Shown here: piece by piece, positions 8,637-17,869 of the stretch
How the letters are laid out: the number at the start of each line of letters is the position of its first letter
How positions within the stretch are numbered: position 1 is the stretch's first letter
DNA from: Streptomyces sp. ISL-100
GTDB taxonomy: Bacteria; Actinomycetota; Actinomycetes; Streptomycetales; Streptomycetaceae
Assembly (NCBI RefSeq): GCF_018614615.1
Contig: NZ_JAGGOK010000003.1
Span: 124,001 to 188,000, forward strand
Length of the DNA: 64,000 nucleotides
Direction of reading: 5' to 3'
The notes under the pieces: model-generated
What the model was told of the DNA's origin: nothing
What the model saw: the letters and a program-made list of their open reading frames with translations, nothing else
Database searches by the model: none
Made by a program: the position numbers and the translations under genes

Positions 8637-8642
8637 TAGCCT
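8637..8642 (+). promoter_or_regulatory. Possible leaderless -10 element of the quinone oxidoreductase gene
   Basis: TAGCCT ends seven bases before the ATG at 8650, so transcription would begin at or next to the start codon. There is no Shine-Dalgarno sequence upstream of this ATG. No good -35 is visible. Confidence 0.35.
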
Positions 8643-8649
8643 CGCGGCC

Positions 8650-9633
8650 ATGTATGCGATCACGATCCCTGAACCCGGTGGCCCCGAGGCGCTCGTATGG
8701 GCGGAGGTCCCCGATCCCGTACCCGGCGAGGGCGAGGTCCTCGTCGAGGTCGCCGCGAGCGCCGTCAACCGCGCCGACCTGCTGCAACGCCAGGGCTTCT
8801 ACGACCCGCCGGCCGGGTCGTCGGCGTATCCCGGTCTCGAATGCTCAGGCCGGATCGCCGCCCTGGGGCCCGGTGTCTCGGGCTGGTCGGTCGGCGACGA
8901 GGTGTGCGCGCTGCTGACCGGCGGCGGGTACGCCGAGAAGGTCGTCGTACCGGCGGGGCAGCTGCTGCCCGTGCCCGGCGGCGTGGACCTGGTCACGGCG
9001 GCTTCCCTGCCCGAGTCGACCTCGACGGTCTGGTCGAACGTCTTCATGATCGCCCACCTGCGGCCGGGCGAGACGCTGCTGCTGCACGGCGGCGCGAGCG
9101 GCATCGGCACGATGGCGATCCAGCTCGCCAAGGCGGTCGGGGCACGCGTCGCGGTCACCGCGGGCAGTCCGCAGAAGCTGGCGCGCTGCGCGGAGCTGGG
9201 CGCCGACATCCTCATCGACTACAACGAGCAGGACTTCGTACAGGAGCTCCGCAAGGCCACCGACGGGACCGGCGCCGACGTCATCCTCGACATCATCGGC
9301 GCGAAGTACCTGGACCGGAATGTGAAGGCGCTCGCCGTCAACGGCCGCCTCGCGATCATCGGCATGCAGGGCGGTGTGAAGGGCGAGCTCAACCTGAGTG
9401 CGCTGATGCGCAAGCGCGCCGCGATCACGGCGACGACGCTGCGGGCGCGCCCGCTCGGCGAGAAGGCGGCGATCGTCGCGGCCGTACGGGAGCATGTGTG
9501 GCCGCTGATCAGCACCGGCCGCGTACGCCCGGTCGTGGACCGGGTTGTGCCGATGGCGCAGGCGGCGGAGGCCCACCGGGCCCTGGACGCGGGCGATCAT
9601 GTCGGCAAGATCCTGCTGACGACGACTGCCTGA
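8650..9633 (+). CDS. NAD(P)H-quinone oxidoreductase, zinc-independent MDR family
   Basis: A 327-residue medium-chain reductase of the quinone oxidoreductase (QOR/PIG3) type. The N-terminal GroES-like domain has VAASAVNRADLLQRQGFY; the cofactor domain has LLLHGGASGIGTMAIQLAKAVGARVAVTAGS, a glycine-rich NADPH-binding turn, and ADVILDIIGAKY. The zinc ligands of alcohol dehydrogenases are absent. It probably reduces quinones or enones with NADPH. The ATG at 8650 begins the conserved sequence; an in-frame GTG at 8629 would add seven residues. The gene ends at a convergent hairpin shared with bpa. Confidence 0.88.
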   Translation: MYAITIPEPGGPEALVWAEVPDPVPGEGEVLVEVAASAVNRADLLQRQGFYDPPAGSSAYPGLECSGRIAALGPGVSGWSVGDEVCALLTGGGYAEKVVVPAGQLLPVPGGVDLVTAASLPESTSTVWSNVFMIAHLRPGETLLLHGGASGIGTMAIQLAKAVGARVAVTAGSPQKLARCAELGADILIDYNEQDFVQELRKATDGTGADVILDIIGAKYLDRNVKALAVNGRLAIIGMQGGVKGELNLSALMRKRAAITATTLRARPLGEKAAIVAAVREHVWPLISTGRVRPVVDRVVPMAQAAEAHRALDAGDHVGKILLTTTA

Positions 9634-9645
9634 GCAGACACGTGC

Positions 9646-9684
9646 GAGAGGCCCGTACCGCCGTCGTGGCGGTGCGGGCCTCTC
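9646..9684. terminator. Bidirectional hairpin between convergent quinone oxidoreductase and bpa genes
   Basis: Seventeen-base arms (9646-9662, 9668-9684) pair with one G-U or G-T mismatch around a five-base loop. It lies between two convergent genes and can serve both. An AT-richer 9-bp tandem array follows directly on the right. Confidence 0.8.
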
Positions 9685-9687
9685 GGC

Positions 9688-9759
9688 GCTCGTAAAGCTC
9701 GTAAAGCTCGTAAAGCTCGTAAAGCTCGTAAATTCGTAGAACTCGTCAGGCTCGTAAAA
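9688..9759. repeat. 9-bp tandem repeat, five perfect plus three degenerate units
   Basis: GCTCGTAAA occurs five times in perfect tandem (9688-9732), followed by three decayed units (TTCGTAGAA, CTCGTCAGG, CTCGTAAAA) to about 9759. It is non-coding and lies between the convergent hairpin and the bpa stop codon. Copy number of such arrays often varies between strains. Confidence 0.85.
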
Positions 9760-9769
9760 GGGCCGGCGG

Positions 9770-10309
9770 CTAGAGGTACGGGCCCGAGCGCACCGGGCCG
9801 TGGCCGTCGTCCTGGCCGTCGTCCTCGTGGCCCGCGCCCGGCGGAAGCGCCCGCCGCATCTGCTCCAACTGCGCCCGCGCCGCCATCTGCTGGGCGAAAA
9901 GCGCCGTCTGGATGCCGTGGAAGAGGCCTTCGAGCCACCCGACCAACTGGGCCTGCGCGATGCGCAGTTCCGCCTCGGAGGGGATCGCCTCGTCCGTGAA
10001 CGGCAGGGAGAGCCGCTCCAACTCCTCGACGAGCTCGGGCGCGAGGCCGTCTTCGAGCTCCTTCACCGAGCTGGCGTGAATGTCCTTCAGCCGTACCCGG
10101 CTCGCCTCGTCAAGAGGAGCCGCCCGTACTTCCTCCAGGAGTTGCTTGATCATGCTGCCGATGCGCATGACCTTTGCGGGCTGTTCGACCATCTCCGTCA
10201 CTGGCACCTCGCGCGACTCGTCGTCCGCGCCGCCGAGAGCCATTCCGTCCTGTCCTACGACCAGGACATGGGGGCTCTCCTGCGACCGTTCACTCCTCGG
10301 CATCTCCAT
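9770..10309 (-). CDS. bpa: Bacterial proteasome activator Bpa
   Basis: A 179-residue protein of the Bpa/PafE family (Rv3780-like). The central helical part has MVEQPAKVMRIGSMIKQLLEEVRAAPLDEASR and the family segment ELRIAQAQLVGWLEGLFHGIQTALFAQQMAARAQLEQMRRALPPG. The protein ends in GPYL, equivalent to the C-terminal G-Q-Y-L tail with which Mycobacterium Bpa docks into the 20S proteasome alpha-ring pockets. Bpa forms ATP-independent dodecameric rings that open the gate for unfolded or Pup-independent substrates. Start codons at 10309 and 10303 are both possible. The proteasome genes are not in this window. Confidence 0.9.
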   Translation of the reverse strand: MEMPRSERSQESPHVLVVGQDGMALGGADDESREVPVTEMVEQPAKVMRIGSMIKQLLEEVRAAPLDEASRVRLKDIHASSVKELEDGLAPELVEELERLSLPFTDEAIPSEAELRIAQAQLVGWLEGLFHGIQTALFAQQMAARAQLEQMRRALPPGAGHEDDGQDDGHGPVRSGPYL

Positions 10310-10346
10310 GCAGCCATTCTCTCGTACACCTGCGTCACAACACGGT

Positions 10347-10386
10347 GTGCCCCCGCACAGAGGTGATCCACCCTGTACGGGGGCAC
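10347..10386. terminator. Hairpin after the ABC permease gene
   Basis: GTGCCCCCG at 10347-10355 pairs with CGGGGGCAC at 10378-10386; ACAG, GGTG and their complements extend the stem inside. It lies downstream of the leftward permease gene and upstream of bpa. Confidence 0.7.
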
Positions 10387-10405
10387 GGGAAACAACCGCC
10401 GTGTC

Positions 10406-13242
10406 TCAGCCCGCCGCGCGCCGCGCCACCGCGGTACGGGACCTGGTGACCAGTGCGGCCAGGAGGGCCGCGCCCACGGGTACGGCGACGAGCAGTGCCG
10501 CGAGGGTCTCCCAGGGGATGACGATCGGGATGTACGGCGGGTCGCTCAGGCCGCCCATGCCGGAATCCAGCGCCTCCTGGTACCACTTCATTTCCTGGCG
10601 TTCCTCGGTCAGCCGCAGCCCGATCGCGGGCAGTACGCCCGCCGCCGAGCCGAGCACCACGCCCATCGCGGCGACCACCCCGCACTGGAATCCGCTCAGC
10701 GTCCTGCGTACCCGCGGGGGTGCGCCGACCGCTGCGAGGGTCTTCAGGTCGGGTTCGGCGTCAGTCTGGGCGAGGCCCGTGGCGATGCCTGCCGCGCCGA
10801 TGGTGACGAGTCCGGCGAATACGGTCAGGGCCAGCAGGACGATGCTGTTGTCGCTGGTGTAGCCCTTTTCGACGTACAGGCCGCCGTCGACTCCCAGCGC
10901 GTCGAGTGCCGCGTCGAGCTTCTGCTGCTGCGTGCTGTCGGGCAGCTTGTCGGTCGAGAAGTACGCGCCGACGGGGGCGGTGATGAGCCCGGCGGCCTTC
11001 GCGGCCTGCTCGGGCAGGATGATCTGCACTCCGTAGGCCGTGGCCGACTTGGGGGCCTGGTGGACGGGGAAGGACTTGATCTCGCCGGGGGCGTCCTTGC
11101 CCTTGGCCTGCATCAGCTCGGCCTTGTCGGTGTCGGTGATCAGCTTGATGCCGACCTGGCCCTTTTCGACGTTGCGGCTGTCGAAGGAGATGGCCTTACC
11201 GCTCTTGAGCGCGTTGACGACGCCCGGGTTGTCGATCGCGAGGACCGACAGCAGCTTCTCGTCGGCGACGAGGACGTCGTACTCGGAGTAGGAACGGGGT
11301 TCCTTGCAGCGCCAGTCCTCCGCCAGCTTGCGGCGCTCGTCCGCCGTGAACTGCTTCGAGCCCGGGACGTCCTCGAACCACAGGGCGCACCGGTTGTCCT
11401 TGGGCGTGAAGATCTCGTACCGCCCGCAGCCCTTCACTTCGCTGTACGGCGCGCAGTTGGCGTTGCCGACGGCGATCCGGCTGACATCGGCGCGTACGTC
11501 GACGGGGAAGTGCTTCTGTACGGCCGCGCGCAGGGCCGGCACATCGCGTCCGCCGCCCTCGGAGTTCAGCACGGTCACCGCGCCGTGCGGCAGTTGTGCC
11601 TGGTAAGCGGCGCGCTGCTGTACGTCGTCACTGGCGGCGTACGTCGCCACGGCGACCGTGCCCGCGACGGCGGCCAGCACGGCGGCCACGGCGGGAGCCG
11701 TACGGCCCCGGTTGCGTACGGCGTCGCGCAGGGCGAGGCGCGGCGACAGCGGCAGCCACCGGCCGGTCTTGCCGAAGAGGCCGACCAGGGCGGGGGTGAG
11801 CGCGACGATGCCCAGCTCGGCGAGGGCGCTGCCGCCCGCGACGATGACGACGCTGTCGGTGGCGGCGGCCCCGTACAGGGTGATCGTGATGCCCAGGCCG
11901 GCCGCGATCAGGCCGATGACGGGCAGGACGCGGCTGGAGCGGCGTACCCCGCGGCGGCCGGTGAGCGAGGCCAGTACGGTCTGCCGGGACGCGGTGATGG
12001 CCGGGACGACAGCGGCGAGCAGGCCGGTGAGGACGGCGACCAGGCCGATACCGAGCAGTTCCAGCGGGCGGACGTCGAAGCTGCCGAACCGCTTGCCGAT
12101 GTAGTCCTCCAGCACCGGCCGCAGCGCGAAGGTGAGCAGCAGGCCGAGCGCGGTGCCGAGGACGGCCGCGGCGAAGCCGATGACCAGACCGCCGGAGAGC
12201 ACGATGGCACGGATGTGGCGGCGGTCGCCGCCGTTGGCGCCGACCAGGCCGAGCTGGCGGGCGGAGCGCCGGGCGCCGACCGCGAACGCGGGTCCGGCCA
12301 GCAGACAGATCTCCAGGATGGCGAGACCGACGACGGTGCCGACGACGGCGAGCGCCGCGGCTTCGGACGCCGCGCTCTGCTCGTAGTTCGACCAGCCCTC
12401 GTGCTGGAACAGCGGAACCTCGGAGTCGGCGGGCGGGGCGAGGGCGACGGCCCGCGAAATCGCCATGACGCCTCGGGTGTTGACCTCCTTGACCATGTTC
12501 CACGTGAAACCGTCGCCGCCGACGGACCCCAGGTAGGTACTGCTGGTCTCCGTGCCGGGCAGGCCGTCGGCCTTCAGCGCCTTGTCGAGCGGCGCCAGGA
12601 ACGTGCCGGGCGGTGCCAGGACCTCGTCGGACTTCAGGGCGTCGGGGAGCTCGTACGAGCCGACGATCCGGTACTCGGTGGCGAGCCCGCGGGCGGTGAC
12701 GATCGAGCCCACCTTCAGGCCGCCGGTCTCCAGGAAGTGCGTGCTCGCCGCGACCTCGCCGGCCTTGTCGGGGAACCGTCCCTGGTCGAGGGTCATGATG
12801 CCCCTGGCCATGGGGTCGGTCGTGTCCAGCTCGTGGATCACGGTGTTGAGCAGGCCGTGCGCGGTCCGCAGCTTGCCGCTGCCGTTCGAGTCCTTGAGCG
12901 TCTTGGCGCCCTCGGGGATGGCGGCCCGGATGTCACCGTGGCCCGAGGGCCACTCTCCGTCCTTGTATTCCTTCACCGGTGTGTTGTTGAGGCCGTCGGG
13001 GGACTGGTGGATCGGCACGCCGCCCATGCCCGGATCGGACATCCGGGCGTCGGCGGCGCCCAGTTCGCGTTCCATCTTCTGGCCGGCGGAGAGCTCGGCG
13101 CTGCGCACGGTCAGATCGGCGGCGCTCACGCCCAGGATCGGCAGGGCGATCATGGCGAGTACGAGAGAGCTGCGGCCCTTGAAGCGCCAGGCGTCGCGGC
13201 GGGCTATGCGCACCGCGGCCACCCATGAGTGGTACCAGCGGT

Positions 13243-13246
<4 letters not shown>
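10406..13246 (-). CDS. FtsX-like ABC transporter permease (MacB type, 946 aa)
   Basis: A large permease with an N-terminal TM helix (LVLAMIALPILGVSAADL), a long extracytoplasmic region (about residues 40-270), an FtsX core of four TM segments (about 285-480), a second periplasmic region containing five Cys (GNANCAPYSEVKGCGRYEIFT, DNRCALWF, DWRCKEP) and a final FtsX core near the C-terminus (VLLALTVFAGLVTIGAAGIATG onward). The GTG at 13246 overlaps the ATPase stop by four bases, so both are made as one complex. The family exports peptides, lipids or antibiotics, or works mechanically at the envelope; no substrate can be read from sequence. A parS-like 14-mer lies inside the gene at 12497. Confidence 0.88.
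12497..12510. promoter_or_regulatory. parS: parS-like site with one mismatch, inside the ABC permease gene
   Basis: GTTCCACGTGAAAC differs from the parS core only at position 4. Streptomyces parS sites with one mismatch are known to bind ParB. It lies about 5 kb from the perfect site at 7441. Being inside coding sequence (residues GFTWN), chance cannot be excluded. Confidence 0.6.
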
Positions 13247-14061
<815 letters not shown>

Positions 14062-14122
14062 GAAGGAGGTCCCCCCTGGGACGCGATACGGATGTGCGGG
14101 TTACTGATGCGGCCGCGCGGCT

Positions 14123-14788
14123 CTAGCGCCGTGCGTTGCCAGACGTCGAAGCGGTACGAGCGGTTGCGGCGGCCGGGGCGGGCGAAGCGGCCGCAGGAGT
14201 GTTCTCGGCCCTGCGCGCGGCCGTCGCGGAGAGCCGGGCGAGCCGGGACTCGGAGTGGTCGAGCCAGCGCGCCTCGGCCTCGGTCTGGAAGATCAGCTGT
14301 TCCAGTACGAGCAACCAGGCCACGTCGTCGCGCGCCTGCTCGCCGCCTGCGCTGTCGACGTGCTCGACGTGCTCGACGGCCGCGAGCGCCTGGGCCTTGA
14401 GGCGCGTGTAGTCCTGCATGGCCCTGAGCGTGGCGTGACGCTGAGCCTGGATGACGGCCCTGATGTCGACGCCGGGGGCGCCGACGGCCATGGCGAGCTT
14501 GATGGCCAGCTCGTCACGGGGTGGGCTGGCACGGTCGACGGGCCGCCCGAACCAGCTCCGGAGCTCGCCCCGCCCCGCGTCCGTGATCACGTAGAGCGCG
14601 TGGCCGGCCCCGTCCTCGCCGTCCTGGGTGACCATGCCGTCGCGTTCGAGGCGGCCCAGGGTCGTATAGACCTGGCCGACGTTGAGAGGCCAGGTCGCGC
14701 CGGTGCGCGACTCGAATTCGGTACGCAGCTGAGAGCCGTAACGGGGCCCGTGCTCAAGGAGGGCAAGCAGCCCGTGACGGATCGACAT
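14123..14788 (-). CDS. PadR family transcriptional regulator
   Basis: A 221-residue PadR protein. The N-terminal winged helix begins almost at residue 1 (MSIRHGLLALLEHGPRYGSQLRTEFE, with LNVGQVYTTLGRLERDGMV), and a Vir_C-like helical region with WFGRPVDRASPPRDELAIKLA follows; the last 30 residues are Ala-rich. The start codon is the last part of a repeated ATAC-N3-GTAT element, so the message is probably leaderless and self-repressed. It heads the operon with the downstream ABC transporter and is the likely switch for that exporter. Confidence 0.88.
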   Translation of the reverse strand: MSIRHGLLALLEHGPRYGSQLRTEFESRTGATWPLNVGQVYTTLGRLERDGMVTQDGEDGAGHALYVITDAGRGELRSWFGRPVDRASPPRDELAIKLAMAVGAPGVDIRAVIQAQRHATLRAMQDYTRLKAQALAAVEHVEHVDSAGGEQARDDVAWLLVLEQLIFQTEAEARWLDHSESRLARLSATAARRAENTPAAASPAPAAATARTASTSGNARR

Positions 14789-14810
14789 ACCGAGTATGTA
14801 TACCGAGTAT
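14787..14810. promoter_or_regulatory. PadR operator/promoter: two 11-bp ATAC-N3-GTAT-type repeats
   Basis: ATACCGAGTAT occurs at 14787-14797 and again at 14800-14810. On the gene strand each reads ATACTCGGTAT, a small ATAC/GTAT dyad. The first copy includes two bases of the padR start codon. Local A+T content is far above the surroundings. Position and symmetry fit autoregulation by the PadR protein. Confidence 0.65.
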
Positions 14811-14883
14811 GCCGCTCCAGGCCAACCCTCTTGAGGAGGACGTCGTCAGTAGGTCTTGAGGGGGACGGCTCCCGGAGGGCCGG

Positions 14884-15585
14884 TCAGCTGCGCCGCAGCC
14901 GCAGCCCCAGGAACCCCAGCCCCAGCCCGACCAGCGTGAGCCCTGCCCCCAGGGGCAGCACATGGACACCCAGCGGGTCGGACTGCGCCACGACCTGCCC
15001 GGAGCCCTCGTGCGCGGCTCCCGGCGGGGCGGCAATCGAGGGGGAGGCGGCGGGCTCGTGGCCGGGTTCCTCCAACGCCTCCTCGTGTACGTCCGAGGGC
15101 TCGGGAGCGTACGACTTGAGGGGGGTGGCCGACGAGCTCGCCGACGCGGCAGCGGAGCCGGACGCGGAGGGGCTGGGCGTGACACCGGGGCTGCCGGACG
15201 GACTCCCCCTGCCGCTCGGGGACGCCTGTCCGCCCTCCTCCTCGCGCCCCTCGGCCGCGCCCTTGTCCGGCGCCCGGCCCGGCCGCGTACGCCCCTCCCC
15301 GGCCTGCCGCCCCGCGAGGCTCTTGGCGGGCGAGGCGGCGGAGGCGGAGGGCCGTTCGGGCCAGTCCGGCGCCCCTACGCCCGGCACCAGCTCGCGGTCC
15401 TCACCGTCGAGCGGGGAAGTCGTCGAGATGGAGCCGGATTCGGATGTGGATGCCGACATGGACGTGGGCGTGGATGCGGGCGTCGGCTCCGACGCGTGCT
15501 CCTCGGCGTTCGCCCCCGAGGCCGCCCCCGAGACCGCCAGCACCAGCACTGCAGTGACCCCCACCGCCCTGAACCGGACAGCCAT
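14884..15585 (-). CDS. Secreted, C-terminally membrane-anchored Pro/Ser-rich protein, unknown function
   Basis: A 233-residue protein I do not recognise. It has a signal peptide (residues 1-27, MAVRFRAVGVTAVLVLAVSGAASGANA), a 170-residue Ser/Pro/Glu/Ala-rich region without any visible fold, and a hydrophobic C-terminal helix LGAGLTLVGLGLGFLGLRLRR with basic residues after it. That is the layout of a cell-surface stalk held by a C-terminal TM segment; there is no LPXTG or LAXTG sorting signal. The ATG at 15585 has a good GGAGG site. It stands alone between padR and the kinase gene. Confidence 0.7.
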   Translation of the reverse strand: MAVRFRAVGVTAVLVLAVSGAASGANAEEHASEPTPASTPTSMSASTSESGSISTTSPLDGEDRELVPGVGAPDWPERPSASAASPAKSLAGRQAGEGRTRPGRAPDKGAAEGREEEGGQASPSGRGSPSGSPGVTPSPSASGSAAASASSSATPLKSYAPEPSDVHEEALEEPGHEPAASPSIAAPPGAAHEGSGQVVAQSDPLGVHVLPLGAGLTLVGLGLGFLGLRLRRS

Positions 15586-15713
15586 GGGACTCCGCCTCCT
15601 GACCGAAACGCGCCGGACCACCGTGTGAGCCGGACCACGGTGTGAGCCGGACCACTGAGACAACAGACTCAGCGTCACATGCCGCAACATTTCCGGCACG
15701 CCAGGTCACACGA

Positions 15714-15750
15714 AAGGGGCCCGGCGCGCGCAGCGCGCACCGGGCCCCTT
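15714..15750. terminator. Long GC-rich hairpin downstream of the PASTA kinase gene
   Basis: Eleven-base arms AAGGGGCCCGG / CCGGGCCCCTT (15714-15724, 15740-15750) enclose a further GCGCGC/GCGCGC stem. It is 35 bases after the kinase stop on the leftward strand. Confidence 0.75.
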
Positions 15751-15784
15751 CACAGGTCCGAACCGGACCCCGCGTCTGTTCGGC

Positions 15785-17473
15785 CTAATCCGACGCCGGG
15801 TTGCCGGTGGAGATCTCAAGCTCGATCGTGGCGTCCTCGGGGTCAATGTCGGAGCCGGTCTTGGGGAACTGGTTGACCACAAGATCCTCGCCCCAGAGCG
15901 GGTTGTCGACCCTGGTCTCCTTGATCTTCCACCCGCCGGCATTGAGGCAGAGCTTCACCGAGCGGAGGTCCTTGTAGAGGAAGCTCGGCACCTCGACCTT
16001 TTCCGGGTCGGTCGCCGATTCCCTGCCGGGCGAGCATTCGGTGGTCTTCATGGTGCGGGAGCGGTCCGGGCCCTTGTAGCCGGGCTTGGCCGCCACGTCG
16101 CTCTGGGTGGGGTCGTCGGTGGGCGGGTCCTCGCCCCCCGAGTCGTCCTTGAGCGAAATCGCGGTGATCAGGCCGCCGATCGCCAGCAGCACGACCGCGA
16201 TCGCCCCCACGATCACCGGCATGTTCCGGTCGCTGCCGCCACCGCCGCCACTCCCGCCGCCCGAATTCGGCGCCGTCTGAGGCGACATCGTGTACGGCGG
16301 CGGAGTCTGCCCGCCCTGCTGCTGCATGCCGTTGTGCTGGGCGTACGGCGAAGGGGCGGGCGTGTGCATCGGCGCCGGCGTCGGGTATCCGTAAGCCGGC
16401 TGTGCGGGGCCAGGGGCAGGCGTGTGCGGCGCGTACGGCCCCGGCCCCGGCGTCGGCGGCTGGTAAGGCGTCTGTACGTTGCCGCTCTGCGGGTATCCGG
16501 TCTGCCCGCCGACCGGCGGGAAGACCGCAGACCCGACCCCGGACCCGCTCTGCGACGGGCCACCGGCGACGATCACCGGCGCGGCGCCGGTCTGGCCCGA
16601 CCCCGAAACCCGCGCGCACTCGTCGCGCATCGCGGCGGCGCTCGGGAAACGCTCGTTCGGGTTCTTCTTCAGCGCCCGTGCGACCAGGGCGTCGACCGCC
16701 GGCGGAATCGACCGGTTGATCGACGAAGGAGCCACCGGCTCCTCCTGGACGTGCGCGTACGCGATCGCGAGCGGCGAGTCCGCGTCGAACGGCAGCCGCC
16801 CCGTCACCAGCTGGAACAGCATGATGCCGACCGAGTACAGGTCGGAGCGCGCGTCGACCCCGCGCCCCAGCGCCTGCTCGGGCGACAGGTACTGCGGCGT
16901 ACCGACGACCATGCCGGTCTGCGTCATCGACGTGACGCCCGACTGCATGGCGCGCGCGATGCCGAAGTCCATGACCTTGACCACATTGCGCTTGTTCATC
17001 ATCACGTTGCCGGGCTTGATGTCGCGGTGGACCAGGCCCATCTCGTGACTGGTCTCCAGCGCGGCCAGCACATCCGCCGTGATCTTCAGCGCCTTGTCGG
17101 CCGGCATGGCGCCGTACTGCTCGATGTCGGCCTGGAGTACGGAGCCGAGCGGCTGCCCCTCGACGTACTCCATGACGATGTACGGCATCAGCGCGCCGTC
17201 CAGCTCGTCCTCGCCGGTGTCGAAGACCGAGACGATGTTGGTGTGGGAAAGCTTGGCGACCGCCTGTGCCTCGCGCCGGAACCGTTCGCGGAAGGATTGT
17301 TCCCGGCCCAGTTCCGTGTGCAGTGTCTTAATGGCAACCTGGCGGTCGAGCGCGGAGTCGTACGCGAGGTACACCGACGCCATTCCGCCTTCTCCGAGCA
17401 GGTCGCGCAGCTGGTACCGCCCGCCCGCGACCGAGCCGCCCGCGTAGCGGCCCTGTCGGCCGTCCTGGCTCAT
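15785..17473 (-). CDS. Transmembrane Ser/Thr protein kinase with one PASTA domain
   Basis: A 562-residue PknB-type kinase. The kinase domain (about 20-285) has the glycine loop GEGGMASV (27-34), VAIK with Lys49, HRDIKPGN, DFGIARA and the activation segment with TSMTQTGMVVGTPQYLSPE. A 130-residue Pro/Gln/Tyr-rich linker leads to one TM helix (MPVIVGAIAVVLLAIGGLITAI), and the extracellular tail has a single C-terminal PASTA-like domain (VEVPSFLYKDLRSVKLCLNAGGWKIKE). PASTA domains sense peptidoglycan fragments or lipid II. It is divergent from a second kinase at 17870. The Thr residues in the activation loop are the expected autophosphorylation sites. Confidence 0.92.
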   Translation of the reverse strand: MSQDGRQGRYAGGSVAGGRYQLRDLLGEGGMASVYLAYDSALDRQVAIKTLHTELGREQSFRERFRREAQAVAKLSHTNIVSVFDTGEDELDGALMPYIVMEYVEGQPLGSVLQADIEQYGAMPADKALKITADVLAALETSHEMGLVHRDIKPGNVMMNKRNVVKVMDFGIARAMQSGVTSMTQTGMVVGTPQYLSPEQALGRGVDARSDLYSVGIMLFQLVTGRLPFDADSPLAIAYAHVQEEPVAPSSINRSIPPAVDALVARALKKNPNERFPSAAAMRDECARVSGSGQTGAAPVIVAGGPSQSGSGVGSAVFPPVGGQTGYPQSGNVQTPYQPPTPGPGPYAPHTPAPGPAQPAYGYPTPAPMHTPAPSPYAQHNGMQQQGGQTPPPYTMSPQTAPNSGGGSGGGGGSDRNMPVIVGAIAVVLLAIGGLITAISLKDDSGGEDPPTDDPTQSDVAAKPGYKGPDRSRTMKTTECSPGRESATDPEKVEVPSFLYKDLRSVKLCLNAGGWKIKETRVDNPLWGEDLVVNQFPKTGSDIDPEDATIELEISTGNPASD

Positions 17474-17869
17474 GACTGTGCTTCCCCCTCAGCGCAAGAT
17501 TTACGGGCCAAGTCTGCCCCAGGGCACGGACACGTCAAGCGCGGTGCCCGTTCCGTGACCGTACGCGCAAGAAGCGTCGCGGAAGCGTTACAGCGCGGCC
17601 GTCCCACGCGCACCGCACGTGCACGGGAGGGCTGGTGGCACGTGTCTGTCAGGGGTCCGCTTATGGTCCGCCTGTGGTCCGCCTGCCGTCCGCGACGGGT
17701 CCGGAATTTGCACGGGTACATCGGCAACGGGTTTGATGGCCGGTCCATCTCGAACCGGAGCGTCGCGCGGAGGCTGTAGCGTGACGTGGCGGAGCACCTT
17801 GAGCCCATACCTTGAGGCCCATGAGGATCACCGCGGACGCGACGCGGACAGAAACGACGGCGAGGACTG
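17474..17869. promoter_or_regulatory. Divergent intergenic region between the two kinase genes (396 bp)
   Basis: No gene is supported here. The region must hold both kinase promoters. It contains the 11-bp repeat array at 17654-17704, a short direct repeat CCTTGAG-CCCAT near 17801-17823 just before the rightward gene, and a TAGCGT hexamer at 17777-17782 that could be a -10 element. A short rightward frame covering 17619-17870 has no ribosome site and no recognisable sequence. Confidence 0.5.
17654..17704. repeat. Array of 11-bp direct repeats, core GGTCCGC
   Basis: Units start at 17654, 17665, 17676, 17687 and 17698: GGTCCGCTTAT, GGTCCGCCTGT, GGTCCGCCTGC, CGTCCGCGACG and a partial GGTCCGG. 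Spacing of one helical turn places all cores on one DNA face, as for operators of OmpR/PhoP-type or other multimeric regulators. The units resemble but do not match the PHO box. Confidence 0.65.

Noticed and set aside
9688-9759. CRISPR-like short repeats
   Set aside because: Tandem 9-mers without spacers and no cas genes.
11060-13228. 722-codon plus-strand frame opposite the ABC permease
   Set aside because: The permease frame has FtsX domains and a coupled ATPase; the opposite frame is low-complexity shadow.
17328-17332. Apparent TTA in the PASTA kinase gene
   Set aside because: It spans the ATT-AAG codons (Ile48-Lys49), so it is out of frame.
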